The notes: generated by a model from the letters alone, not told the origin. A stretch of 64,000 bases of DNA from Brucella anthropi_A (GCF_046630315.1 NZ_LQBD01000005.1:1-64000), one strand, 5' to 3'; positions 1-9,050 are shown, counted from the stretch's first letter. Numbers and translations are program-made.

Positions 1-24
1 AATTTACTCCGTAAAGTTTACAAT

Positions 25-996
25 ATGCGTGCAATCAATGTAATTATTGCGACTACCACACGTAATAGACCTAAAATGCTGATCGATCTTTATAGATCTC
101 TCAGACATATTACGATACCCGACAGTGTAAATGCTTTGTTCCTCATAGTTGAGAACAACAAAACCAGCACATCTGATTTATGGATACATGAGGTTCGTTC
201 AAGTATCGGATCCTCCGAGGTAGTTTATCTTCTGGAAACGTGCATCGGTATTTCATCTGCGCGCAATCGAGCGCTCGATTACGCACAGGATGCCGGGGCC
301 GACTTTCTGGCGTTTGTGGATGATGATGAGTTTGTCGAACCCGACTGGCTAGAGCAGTTGCTTGCTGAGCAGAAGAGGCTGGACCTCGACATGGTCGGTT
401 CTCCGGTGCGCCCTGTCCCTCAAAACAAAAAACTGAACCGCTGGAAGAGATTTATCTGGTCCGGCGTGGAGTGGAACGGCATCAGGGCCGAACAGCGCGC
501 CCGCAGGAAATGGGAAGAAGGCACGGCGGACACGATCAAGATTGCAACCGGCAGCTGGTTGGGAAGGCTGGATTTCTTCCGAAAAACCGGGCTGAAGTTC
601 GACCCGAATCTTGGCTTGACCGGCGGCGAAGACTGGAACCTTTGGCTTGAGGCCAAAAAGCTTGGTGCAAAAACAGGCTGGGCGCCCGATGCGATTGCCT
701 ATGAAACGGTGCCATGTTGCAGGATCAGCTTTTCCTACCATTTCCGCAGGAACAGGGACCACAACGCAACGGAGTTCGCGCTTCTCTATCGCAAGAGCCC
801 GCGACGTGCCTGGATGCGGCTTCCTTCCCGCATTCTCAGTCGGCTATGGAAAGTATTGAGCGCGATCGTGACCATGCCCTTCAGGGGAGGCCGGGCTCTG
901 ATCTCCCTGGCAATGGCTTTGGGAGGACTGGCGGGGCTTTTCCAGGCCGGCTGCGGAAGGAAACTCCTCCATTACAGCGAGACAACAGGCTCCTAA
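25..996 (+). CDS. Family 2 glycosyltransferase
   Basis: A 323-residue GT-A fold glycosyltransferase that probably moves a sugar from a nucleotide-sugar donor onto a surface glycan; donor and acceptor cannot be read from the sequence. The N-terminus opens with the usual beta-strand (INVIIATTTRNRP) and an acidic metal/nucleotide-binding cluster VDDDE lies at about residues 98-102. A GGEDWNLWLEA segment near residue 209 resembles the catalytic-base region of the family, and a hydrophobic stretch near the C-terminus could touch the membrane. It converges on the suf cluster across a shared hairpin. The first 240 bases are clearly AT-richer than the rest, which suggests a mosaic or acquired gene. 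Family assignment is firm, function is not. Confidence 0.8.
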   Translation: MRAINVIIATTTRNRPKMLIDLYRSLRHITIPDSVNALFLIVENNKTSTSDLWIHEVRSSIGSSEVVYLLETCIGISSARNRALDYAQDAGADFLAFVDDDEFVEPDWLEQLLAEQKRLDLDMVGSPVRPVPQNKKLNRWKRFIWSGVEWNGIRAEQRARRKWEEGTADTIKIATGSWLGRLDFFRKTGLKFDPNLGLTGGEDWNLWLEAKKLGAKTGWAPDAIAYETVPCCRISFSYHFRRNRDHNATEFALLYRKSPRRAWMRLPSRILSRLWKVLSAIVTMPFRGGRALISLAMALGGLAGLFQAGCGRKLLHYSETTGS

Positions 997-1001
997 ATCG
1001 A

Positions 1002-1030
1002 AACAGGGCGGCTCAACGGGCCGCCCTGTT
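1002..1030. terminator. Bidirectional terminator-like hairpin
   Basis: A perfect stem AACAGGGCGG / CCGCCCTGTT, extended by one further C-G pair, lies between the stop codons of two convergent genes. T-rich tracts follow on both sides, so it can serve the glycosyltransferase and the suf cluster alike. Confidence 0.7.
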
Positions 1031-1037
1031 GTTGATT

Positions 1038-1457
1038 TCAATACCAGCCGACGGCCACCTGTGCCTCTTCTGACATACGGTCCGGCGTCCATGGCGGATC
1101 AAAGGTCATTGTTACCTCCACGAGCGAAACGCCTTCGACAGCACTGACCGCGTTCTCCACCCAGCCCGGCATCTCGCCTGCCACAGGGCAGCCGGGCGCG
1201 GTCAGCGTCATTTCGATTTTCACAGAACGGTCGTCTTCGATATCGATCTTGTAGACAAGGCCGAGTTCGTAGATGTCGGCTGGAATCTCGGGATCATAGA
1301 CCGTCTTCAAGGCCGCGATGATGTCATCCGTCATGCGCAGCAGTTCTTCCTGCGGGATGGCAGACGCCGAAAATACCGAACTGCCTTCGGCCTTTTCTTC
1401 GTCGCCGGCCGGCGCGGTGCAGGCCTGGTCGTGAACTTTCTGTTCCATATCGGTCAT
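1038..1457 (-). CDS. sufT: SufT-like MIP18/DUF59 Fe-S assembly protein
   Basis: A 139-residue protein of the MIP18 (DUF59, PaaD-like) family, involved in maturation of Fe-S proteins. The family signature is visible as YDPEIPADIYELGLVY around residue 53, followed by TLTAPGCP with its conserved cysteine and the C-terminal DPPWTPDRMS motif. The first 40 residues are a variable, probably flexible extension. Its ATG overlaps the sufS stop codon by four bases (ATGA), so it is translationally coupled to the desulfurase and is the last gene of the suf run. In many Rhizobiales a sufA gene follows here; none is present in this window. Confidence 0.88.
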   Translation of the reverse strand: MTDMEQKVHDQACTAPAGDEEKAEGSSVFSASAIPQEELLRMTDDIIAALKTVYDPEIPADIYELGLVYKIDIEDDRSVKIEMTLTAPGCPVAGEMPGWVENAVSAVEGVSLVEVTMTFDPPWTPDRMSEEAQVAVGWY

Positions 1458-2698
1458 CCGAAAAACTTCCTTGCCTTTTCCAAGGCTTCCGCCAATGCAT
1501 CCACTTCGGCGCGGGTATTATATAAGGCGAAGGATGCACGGCATGTAGAGGTAACGCCGAAGCGTTTCAAGAGCGGCTGCGCGCAATGGGTTCCCGCACG
1601 CACTGCCACCCCTGCCCGGTCGATCACCATCGACACGTCATGGGCATGAATGCCTTCCAGCGCGAAGGAAATGATCGCGCCCTTGCCCGGCGCATTGCCG
1701 AAAATGCGCAAGCTATTGATGCGGCCGAGCTGTTCATGGGCATAATCGCGCAAGTCTTCCTCATGGGCGAGGATCGCGTGACGGCCGATCTTTTCCATAT
1801 ATTCAAGCGCCGCCCCCAGACCGATCGCCTGCACGATGGGCGGCGTGCCCGCTTCAAAACGATGCGGCGGATGGTTGTAGGTGACGTTTTCTTCCGTCAC
1901 TTCCTCGATCATTTCGCCGCCGCCCTGGAACGGACGCATCTTTTCCAGCATTTCCGCGCGCCCATAAAGTACGCCGATGCCCGATGGCCCATAGACCTTA
2001 TGGCCGGTAAAGACATACCAGTCGCAGCCCAGATCCTGCACATCGACCGGCAGATGCACCGCACCCTGACTGCCGTCGACCAGCACGGGAATGCCGCGCG
2101 CATGCGCAAGTTCCACGATCTTCTTGATCGGCGTAACTGTGCCAAGCGCATTCGACATATGCGTGATGGCGACGAGCCTGGTACGCTCTGTCAAACGCTT
2201 TTCGAATTCTTCGATATGGAAGATGCCCTCATCGTCCACCGGCGCGAAGACGAGTTTTGCGCCCTGCCTTTCGCGAATGAAATGCCACGGCACGATGTTG
2301 GAGTGATGCTCCATGATCGACAGCAGGATTTCATCACCTTCGCCGATATTCGGCATGCCATAGCCATAGGCGACCGTATTGATTGCCTCTGTCGCATTCT
2401 TCGTGAAGACGATTTCGTCCACCGAACCGGCATTCAAAAAGCGCCGTACCGTCTCGCGCGATTTTTCATAGGCATCCGTTGCCGCATTCGACAGGAAATG
2501 CAGTCCGCGATGAACATTGGCATATTCGTTGGAATAAGCGTGAGCAACCGCGTCGATGACGCTTTGCGGCTTCTGCGCGGAAGCACCGTTGTCGAGATAG
2601 ACGAGCGGCTTGCCGTGCACCGCGCGCGACAGGATCGGAAAATCCCGGCGGATCGCCTCGACGTCATAAGCCGCTACAAGCGGATTCTTCTGGTCCAT
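1454..2698 (-). CDS. sufS: Cysteine desulfurase SufS
   Basis: A 414-residue, PLP-dependent class II cysteine desulfurase that takes sulfur from cysteine for cluster assembly on SufBCD. The PLP lysine is K234 in TGHKVYGPSG, and the persulfide cysteine is C372 in RAGTHCAQP, the form typical of SufS rather than IscS. The HH pair at 131-132 and D208/Q211 supply further PLP contacts. Length matches the family (about 405-415). It lies downstream of sufD with a gap of about 95 bases and overlaps the SufT-like gene. No sufE is seen nearby. Confidence 0.95.
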   Translation of the reverse strand: MDQKNPLVAAYDVEAIRRDFPILSRAVHGKPLVYLDNGASAQKPQSVIDAVAHAYSNEYANVHRGLHFLSNAATDAYEKSRETVRRFLNAGSVDEIVFTKNATEAINTVAYGYGMPNIGEGDEILLSIMEHHSNIVPWHFIRERQGAKLVFAPVDDEGIFHIEEFEKRLTERTRLVAITHMSNALGTVTPIKKIVELAHARGIPVLVDGSQGAVHLPVDVQDLGCDWYVFTGHKVYGPSGIGVLYGRAEMLEKMRPFQGGGEMIEEVTEENVTYNHPPHRFEAGTPPIVQAIGLGAALEYMEKIGRHAILAHEEDLRDYAHEQLGRINSLRIFGNAPGKGAIISFALEGIHAHDVSMVIDRAGVAVRAGTHCAQPLLKRFGVTSTCRASFALYNTRAEVDALAEALEKARKFFG

Positions 2699-2792
2699 GA
2701 TCGTTCCCCTTGCCGTTCCGGCAGGAAAAGACGGAGCTCATATCACGCTCCGTCTCAATCAATCAGGCCCGACTCTGGCAGGCCCGCCTCAG

Positions 2793-4070
2793 TCAGGCAT
2801 GTATGGCGAGCCAGTTGGAGAGCACGTCTTCCAGTGCCTCAACCAGCGTTTCATCTTCCAGCTCTTCGATGATCTCGGCGATGAAGGCCTTGATCAGCAG
2901 GCCGCGGGCCTCGTTTTCCGGAATGCCGCGAGCCATCAGATAAAACAGATAGTCCCTCGACAATTCGGCAACCGTCGCGCCGTGACCGCAAGCCACGTCA
3001 TCGGCGAAGATTTCAAGCTCCGGCTTGGCGTCGAACTCGCCCTCATCCGACAATAGCAGCGTGTTGCAGGCCATGCGGGCGTCGGTCTTCTGGGCGATCT
3101 GCGCAACGCGGATCATGCCTTGGAAGACACCGCGCGCACGGTCCTTGACCACATTGCGGACGATCTCGGTCGAACGGGTGTTCTCCACCAGATGGCCGAC
3201 AGTCATGGTCACATCGGTATGGCTGTCATCGGCCAGCAGATTGAGGCCACGGAGTTCAAAGTCGGAGTCCTCACCCGTCACATTGACGTGTACTTCCTGA
3301 CGCACGAGCTTGCCGCCTGCATTGACGATGTAGAGCGTCAGCCTGGAGCCCTTGCCCATGGTCGCATTGAACTGCGACAACTGCGTTGCCTGCCCGAAAT
3401 CACGCAGGATGATCCAGAGGATTTCGGCGCCGTCACCAATGGTCACGTGGTTGACGGAGGTGGAGAAGGCATCGCCCTCGCCGCCATTCTGGCGCTCCAC
3501 GATGGTGCCCTTGACATTCGCGCCGATACGGACCGGAAAGCGCGTGTGCCCCTGCCCGGCCTTCTGGATGTTCTGGAGCTCCAGGGGGGCTTCCAGTTCG
3601 GTGCCGTCGGCAATCGAAACCATCCAGCCGTCGCTGACATAGGCGGCGTTGATCTGGCCGATCGTATCGTCGAAGCCACGTGCGCGAAGCTGGGTGACGA
3701 GCGAGCCGTCTGCCAGCGCTTCACGAACCGGCGTCAGCGACACGCCTTCGGGCGCCCGTGCATCGAGAGCCACGCCATTGCTTGCGGCAACGACCGACGA
3801 TCCGGCGATGAGGGCGGGCAATGCCTGCGTTCCCGCTGCCGAATCGAACGGTGCAACGCCCTTCAGAAGCGTGCGGAAATCCGTATAGTGCCAGCTTTCG
3901 ACACGGCGGGATGGAATGCCGTTTTCCTTGAGCGCTTCAAGCGCCGCGTCACGGGCAACCACAACATCGCCATTGCCCGGCAGGTCGCCCATGCGGTCGG
4001 CAAAACTGTCGATCAGCGCGCTTTCAGCCGGCGTTCGCGGCTTGGCAGCCGGGGCGGTCTGGATATTCAT
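2793..4070 (-). CDS. sufD: Fe-S assembly scaffold protein SufD
   Basis: A 425-residue SufD, the beta-helix partner of SufB in the SufBC2D scaffold complex. The start at 4070 (MNIQTAPAAKP) is chosen over an upstream in-frame start because a strong GAGGAGGG ribosome site precedes it. The C-terminal core contains CGHGAT, whose histidine corresponds to the SufD residue implicated in cluster formation at the SufB-SufD interface, followed by LFYLMARGIPENEA, the parallel of LFYVMQRGIPEEEA in SufB. It is spaced 13 bases after sufC, consistent with one operon. Confidence 0.93.
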   Translation of the reverse strand: MNIQTAPAAKPRTPAESALIDSFADRMGDLPGNGDVVVARDAALEALKENGIPSRRVESWHYTDFRTLLKGVAPFDSAAGTQALPALIAGSSVVAASNGVALDARAPEGVSLTPVREALADGSLVTQLRARGFDDTIGQINAAYVSDGWMVSIADGTELEAPLELQNIQKAGQGHTRFPVRIGANVKGTIVERQNGGEGDAFSTSVNHVTIGDGAEILWIILRDFGQATQLSQFNATMGKGSRLTLYIVNAGGKLVRQEVHVNVTGEDSDFELRGLNLLADDSHTDVTMTVGHLVENTRSTEIVRNVVKDRARGVFQGMIRVAQIAQKTDARMACNTLLLSDEGEFDAKPELEIFADDVACGHGATVAELSRDYLFYLMARGIPENEARGLLIKAFIAEIIEELEDETLVEALEDVLSNWLAIHA

Positions 4071-4083
4071 GATCCAACCCTCC

Positions 4084-4839
4084 TCAGGCGGCTTCGCCGA
4101 TGATGTCGGCATAGCCGTTTTCTTCCAGATGCAGCGCGAGGCTCTTGTCACCGGACTTGATGACCTGCCCCTTGTAAAGCACGTGCACGCTGTCCGGAAC
4201 GATGTGTTCGAGCAGGCGCTGATAGTGCGTGATGACGATCACGGCACGATCCGGCGAACGCAGCGCATTCACGCCTTCCGAAACGATCTTCAGCGCATCG
4301 ATGTCGAGGCCGGAATCGGTTTCGTCGAGAACGCAGAGGCTCGGTTCCAGAAGCTGCATCTGAAGAATTTCAGCGCGCTTCTTCTCACCGCCCGAAAAGC
4401 CGACATTGAGCGGACGCTTGAGCATGTCCATATTGATGCTGAGCTTGCCCGCCGCATCCTTCACGCGCTTGATGAATTCCGGGATTTTCAGTTCCGGCTC
4501 GCCGCGCGCCTTGCGCTGGCTGTTCATCGCGACCTTCAGGAATTCCATCGTGGCGACGCCCGGAATTTCCATCGGATACTGGAATGCAAGGAAGATGCCC
4601 TTGGCGGCGCGTTCGGCCGGGTCGAGTTCGAGGATCGACTCGCCATTATAGAGAATGTCGCCTTCAGTGACTTCATAGTCTTCACGACCGGCGAGGATGT
4701 AGGACAGCGTCGACTTGCCCGAACCGTTCGGACCCATGATCGCAGCCACTTCACCCTTGTTCACGGTGAGGTTCAGGCCGCGGATGATCTCGGTATCCGT
4801 ATCGGCGATCTTTGCATGGAGGTTCTTGATCTCAAGCAT
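4084..4839 (-). CDS. sufC: Fe-S assembly ATPase SufC
   Basis: A 251-residue ABC-type ATPase that drives conformational change of the SufB-SufD scaffold in the cytoplasm; it is not a transporter. Walker A is GPNGSGKST at residues 36-44, the ABC signature is FSGGEKKRAE, and Walker B is CVLDETDSGLD with the catalytic glutamate and D-loop. The full length matches SufC of other proteobacteria. It sits between sufB and sufD in the standard order. Confidence 0.96.
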   Translation of the reverse strand: MLEIKNLHAKIADTDTEIIRGLNLTVNKGEVAAIMGPNGSGKSTLSYILAGREDYEVTEGDILYNGESILELDPAERAAKGIFLAFQYPMEIPGVATMEFLKVAMNSQRKARGEPELKIPEFIKRVKDAAGKLSINMDMLKRPLNVGFSGGEKKRAEILQMQLLEPSLCVLDETDSGLDIDALKIVSEGVNALRSPDRAVIVITHYQRLLEHIVPDSVHVLYKGQVIKSGDKSLALHLEENGYADIIGEAA

Positions 4840-4913
4840 GAATGTAAACCTTGTTCTAGTGCCAGGAAAAGGCTGGCCAGAAAATCTGATGCGAGATGGA
4901 AGGAGTGCGCCGG

Positions 4914-6437
4914 TTAACCGACGCTGCCCTCAAGCGAAATGCCGATAAGCTTCTGGGCTTCAACGGCGAATTCCATCGGCAGTTCCTGAATGACTTCCTT
5001 CACGAAGCCATTGACGATGAGGGCGATGGCCTCCTCTTCCGGAATGCCGCGCTGCATCACATAGAACAGCTGGTCTTCGGAAATCTTGGAGGTGGTTGCC
5101 TCGTGCTCGAACTGCGCCGTGGCGTTTTTCGCCTCGATATAGGGCACCGTATGCGCGCCGCAGTCATTGCCGATCAGGAGCGAGTCGCACTGGGTAAAGT
5201 TACGGGCATTCTCGGCCTTGCGGTGGGCCGAAACCTGTCCGCGATAGGTGTTGTTCGACTTGCCGGCCGAAATCCCCTTCGAGATGATGCGGCTCGACGT
5301 ATTCTTGCCGAGGTGCAGCATCTTGGTGCCCGAGTCGATCTGCTGATGACCGTTCGAAACGGCGATCGAATAGAACTCGCCGCGCGAATTGTCGCCACGC
5401 AGGATGCAGGACGGGTATTTCCAGGTGATGGCGGAGCCGGTTTCAACCTGCGTCCACGAAATCTTGGAATTGTCGCCACGGCAATCGCCGCGCTTGGTAA
5501 CGAAATTGTAGATGCCGCCCTTGCCGTCCTTGTCGCCGGGGAACCAGTTCTGGACCGTCGAATATTTGATTTCGGCGTTTTCCATCGCGATCAGCTCGAC
5601 GACAGCCGCGTGAAGCTGGTTTTCATCGCGCTGCGGCGCGGTGCAGCCTTCCAGATAGGACACATAAGCGCCTTCATCGGCAATGATGAGCGTGCGTTCG
5701 AACTGGCCGGTGTTCTTCTCGTTGATGCGGAAATAGGTCGAAAGCTCCATCGGGCAGCGAACGCCCTTCGGAACATAGACGAACGAACCATCCGTGAAGA
5801 CAGCCGAATTGAGCGTCGCATAATAATTGTCCGAAACGGGCACGACCGACGCCAGATATTTCTGCACCAGTTCCGGATGTTCGCGGATCGCTTCCGAGAT
5901 CGAGCAGAAGATCACGCCCGCCTTGGACAGTTCTTCCTTGAAGGTCGTCACCACGGACACGCTGTCGAACACGGCGTCAACGGCAACGCGGCCGGACGCA
6001 TAGACATTGTCGGAAGGATTGCCGTCGATCTCGCTCGGCTCGCCCTGCTTGCGCACGCCGGCCAGAATTTCCTGCTCGCGCAGCGGGATGCCCAGCTTCT
6101 CATAGGTCTTCAGAAGCTCGGGATCGACTTCATCCAGCGATTTCGGGCCGGACTGGTTTTTCGGCGCCGCATAATAATAGGCGTCCTGGAAATCGATCTT
6201 CGGATAATCGACGCGCGCCCATGTCGGCTCTTCCATGGTGAGCCAGCGTTCATAGGCCTTCAGGCGCCATTCCAGCATCCATTCCGGCTCGTTCTTCTTG
6301 GCGGAAATGAAGCGGATGATGTCTTCATTCAGGCCCTTGGGGGCCTTCTCGGCTTCGATCGTCGTCTCGAAGCCATATTTGTACTGGTCCACGTCAAGGC
6401 CGCGGACCTGATCAATGGTCTCCTGCACTGCAGGCAT
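4914..6437 (-). CDS. sufB: Fe-S assembly scaffold protein SufB
   Basis: A 507-residue SufB, the main scaffold on which clusters are built. The conserved core includes NDCGAHT, whose cysteine corresponds to the SufB residue proposed to receive sulfur, then FEHEATTSKISEDQLFYVMQ. The ATG at 6437 is preceded by GGAGAACGCC, a good ribosome site. It is the first suf gene of the run, so transcription probably starts in the 6440-6600 region and continues through sufC, sufD, sufS and the SufT-like gene. Confidence 0.95.
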   Translation of the reverse strand: MPAVQETIDQVRGLDVDQYKYGFETTIEAEKAPKGLNEDIIRFISAKKNEPEWMLEWRLKAYERWLTMEEPTWARVDYPKIDFQDAYYYAAPKNQSGPKSLDEVDPELLKTYEKLGIPLREQEILAGVRKQGEPSEIDGNPSDNVYASGRVAVDAVFDSVSVVTTFKEELSKAGVIFCSISEAIREHPELVQKYLASVVPVSDNYYATLNSAVFTDGSFVYVPKGVRCPMELSTYFRINEKNTGQFERTLIIADEGAYVSYLEGCTAPQRDENQLHAAVVELIAMENAEIKYSTVQNWFPGDKDGKGGIYNFVTKRGDCRGDNSKISWTQVETGSAITWKYPSCILRGDNSRGEFYSIAVSNGHQQIDSGTKMLHLGKNTSSRIISKGISAGKSNNTYRGQVSAHRKAENARNFTQCDSLLIGNDCGAHTVPYIEAKNATAQFEHEATTSKISEDQLFYVMQRGIPEEEAIALIVNGFVKEVIQELPMEFAVEAQKLIGISLEGSVG

Positions 6438-6778
6438 TGGCGTTCTCCATCCTCGTCGGGGTCAAGGCCCGACAGTTGCAAACGTCAAGGTGATATGTCT
6501 GAACGATACCGCCTCAATATAGTGTGCTTGGCCCTTCTTTAAAACCTCTCTAAACTGAATTTCAAGCACCGGGTTCAAATTTGTCCCTAAAAATGCCGAT
6601 TAAAACGATCAACTTAATGAAACCATCGGCAAAACCCCGGTTGCGGGAAGCCTGATCCGGCTTTGATGCCTTGATTTCCTTCATAGAATTGGAACAGCGC
6701 GGCAAGCTGGCCAGAATCACGCCCACCCTTGCCCTGCGCAGGCAGGAACATAGATTCCCGAATGAAAAGGAGACCCTG
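6438..6778. other. Intergenic region carrying the likely suf promoter
   Basis: A stretch of 341 bases between sufB and a small plus-strand gene, with no credible coding sequence. On the minus strand a TATATT box (6516-6521) is a candidate -10 element for sufB. A small palindrome TGAATTTCA lies further upstream at 6556-6564 and resembles one in front of the second cysteine desulfurase. No experimental support is implied. Confidence 0.4.
6555..6566 (-). promoter_or_regulatory. Small palindrome upstream of sufB
   Basis: The core TGAA-T-TTCA is a perfect dyad lying 34 bases upstream of a TATATT box, in the range where an activator or repressor could bind. Iron-responsive regulators such as RirA or Irr are known to control suf genes in Rhizobiales, but this site was not matched to either consensus. 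Confidence 0.2.
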
Positions 6779-7012
6779 ATGAGCACCCGAAACTTGCAGG
6801 ACTATGTAAAATTTCTCGAACAACAGGTGAATGACGAGAGCCGCACCATCGAGCAGCTGAAATTTTTTCAGGATGCCCATGACAGGTTCAATATTTCCAA
6901 TGCCGGCGCTTCCGACGATATCGCTGCCGATATTGCCAAGCGGGAGGAGTTCAAGACACGCTACGAAGGCTATATCGCGGCGGCAAAACAGAAGCTCGGC
7001 CTCGATTTCTAA
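6779..7012 (+). CDS. Conserved small hypothetical protein
   Basis: A 77-residue, soluble, mostly helical protein that I do not recognise. The start at 6779 (MSTRNLQDYVKF) is preceded by AAAGGAGACC, a good ribosome site, which makes it a believable gene. The sequence is rich in charged residues and lacks cysteine or a signal peptide. It lies between sufB (divergent) and the second cysteine desulfurase (convergent, 7 bases away). The position suggests but does not show a link with Fe-S metabolism. Confidence 0.65.
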   Translation: MSTRNLQDYVKFLEQQVNDESRTIEQLKFFQDAHDRFNISNAGASDDIAADIAKREEFKTRYEGYIAAAKQKLGLDF

Positions 7013-7019
7013 ACCGTAA

Positions 7020-8180
7020 TCAGGCTTTTCCGGCCCGGCGCTCGACGATGCTGCGGAACACGTCGAGAAATGCATCGACCTGATCGGGTGCAGCTGTCGG
7101 CTCCAGCGAGACGCGGATTGCCCCGAGACTGTCTCCATGCCCCATGGCCGACAGCACATGGCTGGGGCCGACTTTTCCCGACGAGCAGGCCGATCCCGCC
7201 GAAAGCGCAATACCGCCGAGATCAAAGGCGATCTGCACGGTTTCGGCTTTTTTCCCCTCGAGGGAAAAGAATGTCGTGTTCGGCAGCCTGGCGACCGATT
7301 GTCCGTAGATCACCGCATCCGGGGCGATCGCCTTCAGCCCCGCTTCAAGCCTGTCCCGCATCGCCGGGGACCAGCCCTCGCCGTCCAGCCGCGCCCTGGC
7401 GATATCGGCCGCAACACCAAAACCTGCGATCAGCGGCAGTGCCTCGGTTCCCGCCCGATGGCCCTTCTCCTGACCGCCTCCGCGCACAAGCGCGCGCGGC
7501 ATCATGAGGTCGGAAACGGCGATAATCGCGCCGACCCCTTTCGGCCCGCCGATCTTGTGCGAGGAGATTATGAGATAATCTCCGCAATTATCTGAAATAT
7601 CTAATTTAATACGTCCTGCCGCTTGCACCGCATCGACGATATAAACGCCGCCTGCGCCCTTGACGATGGCGGCGATCTCCGCAATCGGCTGGATGACACC
7701 GGTTTCATTGTTGGCGGCCTGTATGGCCACAAGCGGCAGCCCGCGGCTCTTGTCGTGACCGGCGAGAAGCGTTTTCAGGACCTCCAGTTCCACGATACCG
7801 TTTGCATCGACCGGCAGGACGGTGATGTCCTGCGCGTCGAACTGGCCGCCGGACAACATGCAGGGATGTTCCGTATCGCTGACATAGAGGTGCGACAAGC
7901 GAACCGGCGCGCGTCCCATCATGTAGTGGGGGGTGAGCAGCGTCGAGGCGGCTTCCGTTGCGCCCGACGTGAAGAAGACATGGTCCGGCCTGGCATTGAC
8001 GAGCGCGGCAACGCTGCGGCGCGCGGCTTCAACGAGGGCGCGCGCGGCGCGGCCCTCACGATGCACGGACGATGGATTACCCGTCATGCCGAGCGCATCG
8101 ATGACCGCATTCCGCGCTTCAGCGAGCAATGGAGCGCTGGCATTATAATCCAGATAGAGCCTCTTGCCGCCCCCGTTCAC
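7020..8180 (-). CDS. Cysteine desulfurase, NifS/IscS type
   Basis: A 386-residue PLP-dependent class I desulfurase, distinct from SufS. The PLP lysine is K209 in IISSHKIGGPKG, a histidine at 105 (SDTEHPC) stacks on the cofactor, and the persulfide cysteine is C332 in SAGSACSSGK, the flexible-loop form of NifS/IscS. No iscU, iscA or hscA is found beside it, so it may feed sulfur to SUF, tRNA thiolation or other pathways. The start is GTG at 8180, supported by AGGAG 9 bases upstream. A dyad with 9-base arms lies in its upstream region. Confidence 0.92.
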   Translation of the reverse strand: MNGGGKRLYLDYNASAPLLAEARNAVIDALGMTGNPSSVHREGRAARALVEAARRSVAALVNARPDHVFFTSGATEAASTLLTPHYMMGRAPVRLSHLYVSDTEHPCMLSGGQFDAQDITVLPVDANGIVELEVLKTLLAGHDKSRGLPLVAIQAANNETGVIQPIAEIAAIVKGAGGVYIVDAVQAAGRIKLDISDNCGDYLIISSHKIGGPKGVGAIIAVSDLMMPRALVRGGGQEKGHRAGTEALPLIAGFGVAADIARARLDGEGWSPAMRDRLEAGLKAIAPDAVIYGQSVARLPNTTFFSLEGKKAETVQIAFDLGGIALSAGSACSSGKVGPSHVLSAMGHGDSLGAIRVSLEPTAAPDQVDAFLDVFRSIVERRAGKA

Positions 8181-8216
8181 CGCACCTATCTCCTAAACAA
8201 AATTCTGGAAGCGCAA

Positions 8217-8242
8217 TTTTCTTGAATTTTCAATCAAGAAAA
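8217..8242. promoter_or_regulatory. Operator-like dyad between nifS-like and hydrolase genes
   Basis: A perfect inverted repeat, TTTTCTTGA-N8-TCAAGAAAA, encloses a second dyad, TTGAA-TT-TTCAA. It lies 37 bases upstream of the desulfurase start in a divergent intergenic region. The nested symmetry fits a dimeric regulator site, but the protein is unknown; a short hairpin in the leader is the alternative reading. Confidence 0.3.
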
Positions 8243-8375
8243 GCCTATTAAGCCCCTATAGGAGCTGAAACTCGCTTTCAGCCTGTCGAAATTCCAAACC
8301 GGTTCTAGAAGCGGCATCCGAAGACGTCAAGTTTCGCCGCTGAAGTCCGGTCTTCCCGTTACGAGCGGAGTACAC

Positions 8376-9050
8376 ATGCCAGAAGTCATTTTCAACGGCC
8401 CTGCCGGACGCCTCGAAGGTCGCTATCAGCCTTCCAAAGAAAAGAATGCTCCGATCGCGCTCATCCTGCATCCGCATCCCCAGTTCGGCGGAACGATGAA
8501 CAACAAGATCGTCTACGATCTCTTCTACATGTTCCAGCAGCGCGGCTTCACCACATTGCGGTTCAACTTCCGCGGCATCGGCCGCAGCCAGGGCGAATTC
8601 GACCATGGCGCGGGCGAATTGTCGGATGCCGCAAGCGCCCTCGACTGGGTGCAGGCGCTTCACCCGGATTCCAAGACATGCTGGGTGGCCGGCTATTCCT
8701 TCGGCGCCTGGATCGGCATGCAGCTTCTGATGCGCCGCCCGGAAATCGAAGGCTTCATTTCCGTCGCACCGCAGCCGAATACCTATGATTTCTCCTTCCT
8801 GGCGCCCTGCCCGTCATCCGGTCTCATCATCCACGGCGACAACGACAAGGTGGCCCCGCCGAAGGACGTGCAGGCCCTCGTCGACAAGCTGAAGACCCAG
8901 AAGGGCATCACCATCACCCAGACCACGATCACGGGTGCGAACCACTTCTTCAGCGGTCAGGGCGACGAACTTATCGAGGATTGCGCCGAATATCTGGATC
9001 GCCGTCTGGCTGGCGAACTGGTGGAAGCGCGCCCGAAGCGCCTTCGCTAG
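8376..9050 (+). CDS. Alpha/beta hydrolase (COG2945-like)
   Basis: A 224-residue cytoplasmic alpha/beta hydrolase. The nucleophile is S108 in GYSFG, the acid is probably D157 in HGDNDKV, and the base H190 in TGANHFF. The N-terminal HPHPQFGGTMNNK motif is characteristic of the COG2945 group of predicted hydrolases; the substrate is unknown. The gene's TAG stop is part of the CTAG end of a palindromic repeat that follows, so the repeat begins inside the last codon. Divergent from the nifS-like gene. Confidence 0.85.
   Translation: MPEVIFNGPAGRLEGRYQPSKEKNAPIALILHPHPQFGGTMNNKIVYDLFYMFQQRGFTTLRFNFRGIGRSQGEFDHGAGELSDAASALDWVQALHPDSKTCWVAGYSFGAWIGMQLLMRRPEIEGFISVAPQPNTYDFSFLAPCPSSGLIIHGDNDKVAPPKDVQALVDKLKTQKGITITQTTITGANHFFSGQGDELIEDCAEYLDRRLAGELVEARPKRLR

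Noticed and set aside
4896..6542. 548-codon open frame on the plus strand
   Set aside because: Antisense to sufB; no motif and no ribosome site.
6562..6786. 74-codon minus-strand frame upstream of sufB
   Set aside because: It overlaps the well-supported small plus-strand gene start and the likely suf promoter; no coding character.
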